A stretch of 6,032 bases of DNA. It comes from Bifidobacterium breve. GTDB taxonomy: Bacteria > Actinomycetota > Actinomycetes > Mycobacteriales > Mycobacteriaceae. Below are positions 1 through 6,032 of this stretch, piece by piece. A model generated the notes under the pieces. It was not told where the DNA came from. It saw only the letters and a list, made by a program, of their open reading frames with translations, and made no database searches. Location: positions 1 to 6,032 of the forward strand of contig CALQLM010000089.1 of NCBI GenBank assembly GCA_943331415.1, written 5' to 3'. Position 1 is the stretch's first letter; every line of letters begins with the position of its first letter. The position numbers and the translations under genes were made by a program.

Positions 1-3000
1 CAGCGATCGTCGAGCAGCACCGCTTTGCGGGCATCGAAAGCCGGGGCGACCAGTCGCGGCCAATCCGCTCCGAGTTCACCGGTGACGAGATCGATCAATT
101 CTGTATCGGTCGCCGTCGGCAATGCGGTGACCGGATTGTCCAGACCGAGTTGCCCGAGCATCAGCCGGGCGGCCGAGGCCAACACGCCACCGGGACCGGT
201 CACGGTTGCGGCGAACTCATCGAGCGCGGCCGAATCGACGACACCTGCGCCAGCGGTGCCGCCAGCCGATGGCAGCGAGACGGCGATACCGTGCCGGGCC
301 GCGACCGCGGTGACCGCGCCGTCGATGGCCTTATCGACGGCACCGCCATCCGGCAGAGCGCCGTCATGCAGTCCACCCAGGGGCCCACCCCGGACGCTAC
401 TGCCCTCACGGGTACCCAGAACGAGTTCGACGGTGACGTGCTTGACCCAACCCGGGCCGAGTTCCCAAGTCTTGGTGACTCTTTCGGCAATCGCAGCCGG
501 CCGCTTACCTGACGGACCGAGCACGCTGCGCAGGGAATCGTTGATAGCGTCGGAGAGCACCGGCCCGAAGGCCTTGTAGGTCCGGGCCAGCTTATTGACC
601 TGGCCCCGCAGTGCTGCGAGGTCCGCCTCGGCGGCGCCATCAATGGCGCCCAGGTTCAACTCGGATCCGAGATCGACCAGCAACTGGTTGCGCCGCGATG
701 ATGCCCCGTCGGTGATCGACTCGATTGAATCCAGCGGCTCGATCTGGTCGATCCGCATCTTGGCGGACAGCGCGATCAGTGCCACCGTGGCGTCAGCGGC
801 GCCGAATCCGATGTCATCGGGGCGGGCGGCACCGGACGCAACCGCAGGCGCCGCCGCGACCGCAGCCGCAGGCGCTACTTCGGCGACCGACTCCGCGGCC
901 GGCGGGGTCGGCTCGGCATCGGCCTCCGATTCCGGTTCCGGATCGGTGTCGGTGGCGAACAGCACCGCGGCGTCGCGCTCCACATTGAGCACCTGGACGG
1001 TGCTGTAGGCGTATTCAGGCAATTTGAGGGTGTTGTTGGCCAGGCCCGCGACCGTGGGTGCGGACTTCACCCCAATCTCGACGAAGCGTTCCACACCCAA
1101 GCCGCCGGCCGCCTCTTCGGTGAACAGCAGATCCTGAGTCTCGATCCAGCGCACCGGACTGGCGAACTGCCAGGCGAGCAGTTCGATGATCACCCGTCGC
1201 CCCACCTCCGCGGGACGCTCAGTGATCCAGGTGTCGTAGTCGGCGAGGATCTCATCGAGCGGCTCGGCGGGAACCAGATCGCGGATCTCCTGAATGAAGT
1301 CGCGGTCCAGGCTGAACAGTCGCGGCACCAGGTTCGGGATATAGCGGCCGATCAGTGTCGACGGATCGGCTTCGCGCGGCATGATGCGCTCCAACGAGCG
1401 CCGGAACTCATCAACCCCGACGCGCAGCACATCCGAGTGGAATGGGACGTCAATTCCGGGAACCAGGATGTAGGCCCGCTTGCCGCCGGTGATCTCGCGG
1501 CGGCGCTCGACCTCCTCTTCAAGCGCCTCCAGCCCACGCACCGTGCCGGCGATCGCGTATTGCGAGCCACGGAGGTTGAAGTTGACGATCTGCACGAATT
1601 CCCCAGTGCGCTCGGCAATCTCAGCGACGAATGCGGTGACGTCAGCATCGTCAAGATCGATCTGCGACGGGCGGATGGCAGCCAGCCGGTAGTTGGACCG
1701 TCCCTGTTCGTCGCGCGGCACGATGTCGTGCATTTTGCTGCCTCGGTGGAACACCACTTCGAGCAACGCCTCAAGTTCGTACACGCCGGTAACGCAGGCC
1801 AGCGCGGTGTACTCGCCGACCGAATGCCCGCAGGCAATAGCACCTTCGACGAAGGCGCCCTGCTCGCGCATCTCGGCGACCTGTGCGGACGCCACCGTCG
1901 CCATGGCGACCTGGGTGAATTGCGTCAGGTACAAAACGCCTTCGGGATGTTGGTAGTGCACGCCGGCGGCGATCAGGCTCGTCGGGTTATCGCGGACCAC
2001 GTGCAGCACGGAGAATCCAAGAGTCGCGCGGGTGAACTTGTCGGCGCGGTCCCAGACCTTGCGCGCGGCCTTGGACCGGGCCCGCACCTCCATGCCCATG
2101 CCTTTGTGCTGAATACCCTGGCCCGGGAATGCGTAGGTTGTCTTCGGCGCCGCCAGCCGGGCCGTCGCCGACATGACCAACTCGCCCTTGACTTTGGCGG
2201 TGACCTCCAAAACCTCTGCGCCCAGATCGATTCCGACCCGGTCCACACGGAAGTCGATCTCATCGCCCGGCATCACCATGCCCAGGAAGCGGGCCGTCCA
2301 GCCCACCAGCTTGCCGGGAGGGATCGGCTTACCGTCAGTGGCGGTGACCACGTGCTGGGCCGCAGCCGACAACCACATGCCGTGCACGATCGGCCCGTCG
2401 AGACCAGCGAGCAACGCCGCGGTCCGATCAGTGTGGATGGGGTTGTGATCGCCCGAGACTTGCGCGAAAGGCCGCATGTCGACCGGGGCGGTGAGGATGA
2501 CGTCGCGACGACGGCGGCGCGGTGTGTCGGTGGCATTCTCCGAGACCGCTCCCCCGGCGCGAACCGGATCGGTGAGTTCGGCCGGGCCGGTGCGACCACG
2601 GATCGCGAATCTCTCCTCAAGCACCGCCAGCACTGCGCCGGTGGCATCGCTGACGTTGACGGTGATCGGCACCACCCTGCCGACCTCGGTGTCGACGGCC
2701 ACTGACGATGTCGCGGTGATGAACAACTGGGCCGGGTTGCGCGGTAGCGGTTTGAGCAGTCGGGCGGCATGGTCAAGGTGTACGAGGCTCAACAGACCCT
2801 CGACAACCGGGAAGCCGGTATCGGTGACCGCATCGCCGATGGCGGCGAACACCGCCGGCCAGCAGCGTCCGACCAGAGCATCGGGAACCGTTGAGAGAGT
2901 CGGCGCCAAGGGGGAGCCGAAAGTGGCGGTAACGCCGGTGTGGTCGGCGACCCGTTCGGGATCCCAGTCCACCGTGACAGTGGTCGAACCGCCGATGAGT

Positions 3001-6000
3001 TCGGGTAGATCCTCCGGTCCCTCGACACCGGCCGCGATGGCCAGCACGCCGCGCATCGCGGCGGCCGCGTCGGGAGTCAGGACAACCGGCGCTCCACCGT
3101 CGACGACCGTCGGCGGCAATGTGAAGGCGATATCGATCCATGATCCCGATAGCGGGACGCTGAGGACCACCCGGTCAGCAGCCACCACTTCAAGCCGGGC
3201 ACCCGTCGAAGGGCTTGTTGCAGAACGGCTATCGTGCACGTGCCACTGCGCGGACGGTGCCAGACGATGCACCGGATTGATGGCGGTGCGGCCGGCCCAC
3301 AGAACATCCGGTGAGTCCAACACGATTCCGAGCGGACCGGTGACATCGTTGCGGACCTGCAGCCTGGAGGCGACCGGTTGCGGTCGGCCACCGGCTGCGA
3401 GGACCTCATCGACAGCCGCTTTCTCGAAGCGGTCCAATAACTCGCCTACTGGCTCATCCATGCGGGTGATACCCGCGACGGCAGCGGTTCCCGGAATGAT
3501 GCACACCTGATCGGCCGTGTAGCGCCCATCATGGGCCTGCCACAGCGAATCGCTACGCCACCAGCGGCGGACATCTTTATCGATGACGGGAACAAAGTTG
3601 ACCGGTTTACCCGGGGTCTTGCATTGCTCGACGAAGAACGGCACATCTGCGGGATGCAGGAGCACCGTGGCGGCATCGGGGTAGCGGGCCAGCAGAGCCG
3701 CGATCGCACGTTCGGGATCTTCGAGCAGTGCGTCGGACTCGGCGGCGAAGATTGTCGCGATCGCGCCGTTGTCCACAGCATTCAGGCGTGCCTCGGCGCG
3801 CTGCAGCATGGATGCGAAGCGCTCGCGCCAGGTGATGTCCAGCCAGGGCGAGTCGGGCCGCTTGGTATCGGCCGTGCTGTCCCCGTCACCGATTGCCAGT
3901 TCGACGTATCGGCGCAACCATTGCAGGTAGGTCATATCGGCGACATCGCCGAAATAAGGCTTCGCGGTCAGCGACATCGCGGCGATGATCTCGTCGCGGC
4001 GAGCTGCCACCGCCTCGGCGTCGCCGGCCACATCATCGAGCAGTCGTCCACAGCGCGATGCGGCGTTGTCGATCTCGTGAATGTCGGCGCCAAGTTGGCT
4101 GCGCCCGGATGCCATACCGCCGGTTGCTTTTCCGGCACCCACCCACTGCTCGGTGCCGACCGTATCGACGAGCAACTGCTTGACCGCCTGCGACGTGGTG
4201 GCCTCCAGGCAGGCCATCGTGGCGGTACCGGCCAAGATGCCGTCCACCGGCATCACCGGGTATCCGTAGGACTGTGACCATCGCCCGGTGAGGTAGTCCG
4301 CGGCACGCTCCGGGGTGCCGATACCGCCGCCGACGCACACCGTGATGTTCGATTGCGACCGCAGTTCGGAATAGGTGGTCAGGAGCAGATCGTCGAGGTC
4401 TTCCCAGGAGTGGTGTCCGCCGGCGCGGCCACCCTCGATATGGGCGATGACACTCTTGGTGGGCACCTCGGCGGCGATCCGGATGACCGAACGGATCTGC
4501 TCGACGGTGCCGGGCTTGAAGCAGACGTGCGCGATACCGGCGTCATGCAGTTCATCGATCAGCGCGACGGCATCCTCGAGATCAGGCAGACCGGCACTGA
4601 TGACAAGACCGTCGATCGGCGCACCGGACTGACGCGCTTTCTGAACCAGTCGCTTCCCGCCGACCTGCAACTTCCACAGATACGGATCGAGAAACAACGC
4701 GTTGAACTGGATTGCGCGGCCCGGTTCGAGCAGTGCGCTCAGTTCAGCCATCCGCCGGTCGAAGATCGGTTCGGTGACCTGACCGCCGCCGGCGAGTTCG
4801 GCCCAGTGCCCGGCATTGGTGGCGGCGGCGACGATCTTCGCATCGACGGTCGTCGGTGTCATTCCCGCCAGCAGGATCGGTGAGCGGCCGGTGAGCCGGG
4901 TGAACTTGGTGGACAGCTTGATCGAACCGTCCGGCAGGCTGATCAGGGTCGGCGCATGGCTCGACCACGGCTCGCCCACCTCCGGCGCGGCCCCTACGGT
5001 GAACAGGTTGCGCTGGCCACCGCGGGTCGCGGCAGGCACGATGCCCACGCCCAGTCCGCGGATCACCGGCGCGGTCACCCGGGTCAGGATGTCGCCCGGC
5101 CCGAGGTCAAGGATCCATCGGGCACCAGCATCGGACAGTTCGGTGACTGTCTCGACCCAGTCGACCGGCTGCACCAGGATGGCGTCGGCCAGTTCGCGGG
5201 CAAGCCCGACATCGAGTCCGACCGCGCCTGCCCACCGGCCGACGATGTCCACCCCGTCGGCCAATTGCGGTGTGTGGAAGCCGACCTCGACCGCCACCGG
5301 GTCGAACACGGGTGAGAACACTGCGCCACCGCGTAATTTGTTCTTGCGCTCAGCGGCCTCCGCATCAGCGATCTGTTCGCAATACAGCTCGAAGCGCGAC
5401 AACTGTTCTGGCGTTCCGGTGATGACGACCGAGCGGCGTCCGTTGCGGATGGACAACACCGGCGGCTCCACCGTGCGCACATCAGTGGCGAACTCCGCAA
5501 GGAGGCGGCGGATGCGCTCGGGGTCGGCATTGGTCACCGACACCATCGGCGGACGTTCGCCGAGCGCCACGATGCCCCGACGTCGCGCCACGAGCGTTCC
5601 GACGGCGCCGAGAAGTTGGGCCAACGCCAACAGCTCCACATCCTTCGCGCCACCGGCTTTGAGTGCCTCCACCGCCAGCACGCCCTGAGAGTGGCCGGCC
5701 ATGGCGACCGGGGGCGCAGCGCCGAAATCGAGGCCTTGACGGTCCAGCGCCCGGATCGCCGCAATCTGACTGAGCAGAACACCGGGCAGCGATACCGCCG
5801 CCGAAGTCAGGTGGCGAGCCGACGGCACCGGCTCATCAGCTGCCAGTTCCCGCACCCACCGCAGCGGCTCGAAGCCGATGGGCCGCACCACGACGAGTTC
5901 GTTGGCGACCGGTTCCAGCAGAAGTTCGGCCTCCCCGACGATCGTCGCCAGTTCCGACTCGATACCTGCCGTGGTGACGAGTTCCTCCAGGTTGGCCAGC

Positions 6001-6032
6001 CATGAACTGCTGCCCTGCCCACCGAAGACGAC
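1..6032 (-). CDS. fas: Type I fatty acid synthase (FAS-I), internal part; both ends outside the window
   Basis: The minus strand is open from 6032 to 3 (2010 codons, no stop); the last two bases begin another codon, probably Trp. The product is a multifunctional FAS-I, which builds long-chain acyl-CoA from acetyl-CoA and malonyl-CoA in the cytoplasm. Domains in order are AT, ER, DH, MPT, ACP and the approach to KR, the order of mycobacterial FAS and of fused fungal beta plus alpha subunits. Motifs seen include GHSQG (Ser115), GGRAGGHH (534-541), GDHNPIH (1194-1200), FPGQG (1302-1306), GHSVG (Ser1404) and DGASSRRNQ around Ser1778. Similarity to M. tuberculosis Rv2524c is from memory but is strong along the whole length. 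The family is about 3,070 residues, so roughly two thirds is present. The first residues (VVFGGQG) already belong to the AT domain, so only a few tens of residues and the start codon are missing at the N-terminus. No frameshift is visible. A separate modular polyketide synthase is excluded by the ER type and domain order. Confidence 0.97.
3..302 (-). other. FAS-I segment between ACP and ketoreductase (KR), residues 1911-2010, cut by the window edge
   Basis: This is a helical, Leu/Ala-rich region containing VLASAARLMLGQLGLDN, ELIDLVTGELGADWPRLV and, at the window edge, FDARKAVLLDDR. The last motif corresponds to the fungal FDPLKARVYDS segment that precedes the NADPH-binding KR fold. No Rossmann glycine motif (GxGxxxG type) is reached before the window ends, so the catalytic KR and the KS lie at lower coordinates outside. 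The assignment depends on order and on this motif. Confidence 0.75.
303..818 (-). other. FAS-I domain: acyl carrier protein (ACP), residues 1739-1910
   Basis: This domain holds the growing chain as a thioester on phosphopantetheine. The canonical four-helix part runs from DATVALIALSAKMR through IESITDGASSRRNQLLVDLGSEL. Ser1778, the first Ser of GASSRRNQ, aligns without gaps to the modified Ser of fungal FAS ACP (GGKSTVQNE...DLG). The usual bacterial DSL motif is absent, which is normal for FAS-I. A second, structural helical part follows, with LARTYKAFGPVLSDAIND, the loop LGPSGKRP (1838-1845) and KTWELGPGW, like the enlarged eight-helix ACP of fungal FAS. Loading with phosphopantetheine needs an AcpS-type transferase, which is not encoded in this window. 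The C-terminal limit is approximate. Confidence 0.9.
699..701 (-). other. Predicted 4'-phosphopantetheine attachment serine (Ser1778) of the ACP
   Basis: The codon TCA encodes the first Ser of DGASSRRNQ. Aligning TDGASSRRNQLLVDLGSEL with the fungal pattern GGKSTVQNEILGDLGKEF places this Ser on the modified fungal residue, with Asn, Asp-Leu-Gly and the Glu/acidic positions also matching. The adjacent Ser1779 is the only close alternative and aligns with Thr in fungi, so it is less likely. Confidence 0.82.
819..962 (-). other. Ala/Pro/acid-rich flexible tether in front of the ACP, residues 1691-1738
   Basis: After the MPT the composition changes abruptly. An acidic part (TDTDPEPESEADAEPTPP) is followed by an Ala/Pro/Val part (EVAPAAAVAAAPAVASGAARP). 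No fold or motif is apparent. In FAS-I the ACP swings between active sites on such linkers, so this is read as the N-terminal ACP tether. The Ala/Pro half is encoded by low-complexity GC-rich DNA in which the decamer GCGCCTGCGG occurs twice, a likely source of length variation between strains. The function is inferred from composition and position. Confidence 0.88.
963..2138 (-). other. FAS-I domain: malonyl/palmitoyl transferase (MPT), residues 1299-1690
   Basis: This second acyltransferase loads malonyl units onto the ACP and, by family knowledge, also returns the finished acyl chain to CoA. It begins with TYAFPGQGIQHKGMGM (FPGQG at 1302-1306). The nucleophile is Ser1404 in GHSVGEY (codon 1821-1823). 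Arg1430 in VFHRG (codon 1743-1745) is the residue that pairs with the malonyl carboxylate, and His1532 in VPFHS (codon 1437-1439) completes the dyad. EIGVKSAPTV (1652-1661) replaces the LGPGD segment of the AT. In fungal FAS this domain is split between the beta and alpha chains; here it is continuous, as expected for the single-chain bacterial enzyme. LAWQFASPVRWIETQDLLF near its end is a well conserved family segment. Confidence 0.94.
2139..2900 (-). other. FAS-I domain: hot-dog dehydratase (DH), residues 1045-1298
   Basis: This domain removes water from the 3-hydroxyacyl-ACP to give the trans-2-enoyl form. The catalytic hot-dog fold is of the MaoC/R-specific hydratase kind, with the signature SGDHNPIHTD. 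Asp1195 (codon 2448-2450) and His1200 (codon 2433-2435) are the expected catalytic pair, spaced five apart as in fungal FAS. IVHGMW (1215-1220) and the strand-rich end GWTARFLGMVMPGDE follow, as in MaoC proteins. Upstream, GLLSLVHLDHAA (about 1079-1090) marks a degenerate hot-dog unit that packs against the catalytic one. A run of five arginines (1172-1176) sits just before the catalytic unit. The N-terminal limit is approximate. Confidence 0.92.
2901..3395 (-). other. FAS-I central scaffold between ER and DH (beta-rich, less conserved), residues 880-1044
   Basis: No catalytic motif is visible in this stretch. By position it corresponds to the meander and non-catalytic hot-dog scaffold that links ER to DH in fungal and bacterial FAS-I. 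Recognisable family landmarks are WAGRTAINPVHRL (912-924), LSVPLSGSWIDIAFTLPP and, at its end, TVDWDPERVADHTGVTATFG. Between residues about 930 and 950 there is a polar Ser/Thr-rich stretch (HDSRSATSPSTGARL) that looks like a surface loop. The assignment rests on position and on recall of the family; the limits are approximate. Confidence 0.72.
3396..4919 (-). other. FAS-I domain: FMN-dependent enoyl reductase (ER) with helical appendix, residues 372-879
   Basis: This domain reduces the enoyl-ACP double bond using NADPH and bound FMN. It is a TIM-barrel reductase related to FabK and 2-nitropropane dioxygenase, not the Rossmann-fold FabI/InhA type. It opens with LSTKFTRLTGRSPILLAGM (373-391), followed by NAGHWAELAGGGQ. 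The diagnostic motif GGRAGGHHSWED (534-545) carries His540-His541, one of which is expected to be catalytic as in fungal FAS. CVGGGIGTP further on is a typical flavin/phosphate-binding loop, and GGMASGRSQLG completes the barrel. After the barrel come KPYFGDVADMTYLQWLRR (691-708), LHPADVPFF (792-800), FVPVIDKDVRRWW (813-825) and DEPVGELLDRFE (859-870). These also match fungal beta-subunit segments and form the helical and lid part that contacts the neighbouring subunits. The lower boundary is approximate. Confidence 0.93.
4998..6032 (-). other. FAS-I domain: acetyl/acyl transferase (AT), residues 1-345
   Basis: This domain moves the starter acyl group from CoA to the ACP. It has the full alpha/beta-hydrolase-like acyltransferase set: FGGQG at residues 3-7 (oxyanion-hole Gln), the nucleophile Ser115 in GHSQG (codon 5688-5690), His253 in GFHTP (codon 5274-5276) and LGPGD at 310-314. 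At the position 26 residues after the nucleophile, where malonyl transferases carry an Arg, this domain has Leu141. That fits an uncharged acetyl or acyl starter rather than malonyl. The specificity is inferred from this residue and from domain order, not measured. The first residues of the domain are cut off by the window edge. The C-terminal boundary, near the sequence IVPAATRGG, is approximate. Confidence 0.93.

Noticed and set aside
839..880. Short GC-rich repeats that could suggest a tandem repeat or regulatory element
   Set aside because: They are in frame and encode the Ala/Pro/Val tether before the ACP. The imperfect repeats follow from alanine and proline codons in GC-rich DNA.
1352..1843. 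Minus-strand open frame in a different register from fas, within the MPT
   Set aside because: It overlaps the MPT catalytic region (Ser1404, Arg1430, His1532) read in the fas frame, and its own product is Arg/Ser-rich with no fold.
1437..2705. A 422-codon open frame on the plus strand, antisense to DH and MPT
   Set aside because: Its codons are in exact register with the fas codons, so its stops can arise only where fas uses TTA, CTA or TCA, all scarce in this gene. The product is rich in His, Arg, Gly and Asp with no recognisable fold or motif. It is a codon-bias shadow of fas.
2476..3510. A 344-codon plus-strand frame rich in Ser, Thr, Arg and Ala
   Set aside because: The composition is typical of a shifted antisense reading of GC-rich DNA, no motif is visible, and the sense strand encodes the clear DH and central FAS segments.
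3531..5315. Further plus-strand open frames at 3531-4277, 4353-4883 and 4956-5315
   Set aside because: They lie in the same codon-aligned antisense register and have the same His/Arg/Gly-rich composition without domains. They overlap the highly conserved ER and AT coding sequence.
1..6032. A modular polyketide synthase as the alternative identity
   Set aside because: Two different acyltransferases, a FabK-like FMN enoyl reductase, a MaoC-type DH between ER and MPT, and an ACP ahead of the expected KR with GASS in place of DSL all match FAS-I and not the KS-AT-DH-ER-KR-ACP order of polyketide synthases.
1..6032. Mobile element, CRISPR array, tRNA/rRNA, riboswitch, promoter or terminator, or an undescribed system
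   Set aside because: The conserved coding sequence is continuous from end to end, leaving no intergenic space. I saw no inverted-repeat ends, spaced direct repeats or RNA-like segments that the protein coding does not explain.

Overview
The window lies entirely inside one very large gene on the minus strand: a multifunctional type I fatty acid synthase (FAS-I, gene fas) of the actinobacterial, mycobacterial kind. I read the minus strand codon by codon from position 6032 down to position 3. It gives 2010 consecutive sense codons without a stop, and both the start and the end of the gene lie outside the window. The DNA is GC-rich with strong G/C preference at third codon positions. The protein closely resembles, from memory, the Mycobacterium tuberculosis FAS (Rv2524c, about 3,070 residues), so a Mycobacterium/Mycolicibacterium or close mycolic-acid-producing relative is most likely. 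The species cannot be fixed from the sequence alone.

Layout in the direction of transcription (high to low coordinates; boundaries approximate; residues numbered from the first complete codon in the window): acetyl/acyl transferase AT (residues 1-345, 6032-4998); FMN-dependent enoyl reductase ER with its helical appendix (372-879, 4919-3396); a less conserved central scaffold (880-1044, 3395-2901); hot-dog dehydratase DH (1045-1298, 2900-2139); malonyl/palmitoyl transferase MPT (1299-1690, 2138-963); an Ala/Pro/acid-rich tether (1691-1738, 962-819); acyl carrier protein ACP (1739-1910, 818-303); and the stretch leading into the ketoreductase (1911-2010, 302-3). The N-terminal few tens of residues, the ketoreductase (KR) proper and the ketosynthase (KS) lie outside.

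The domains form one assembly line. AT loads the starter, MPT loads malonyl units and, by family knowledge, also off-loads the product as acyl-CoA. The tethered ACP carries intermediates to KS and KR (outside), then DH and ER. In mycobacteria this enzyme makes the C16-C18 and C24-C26 acyl-CoAs that feed phospholipids and, through FAS-II, mycolic acids. All catalytic motifs expected in this part are present and nothing suggests a broken gene.

There is no intergenic DNA, so no promoter, terminator, RNA gene, mobile element or CRISPR array is expected, and I saw none. Long open frames on the plus strand are codon-bias shadows. I found no undescribed system here. The points worth a second look are features within the FAS-I protein itself.
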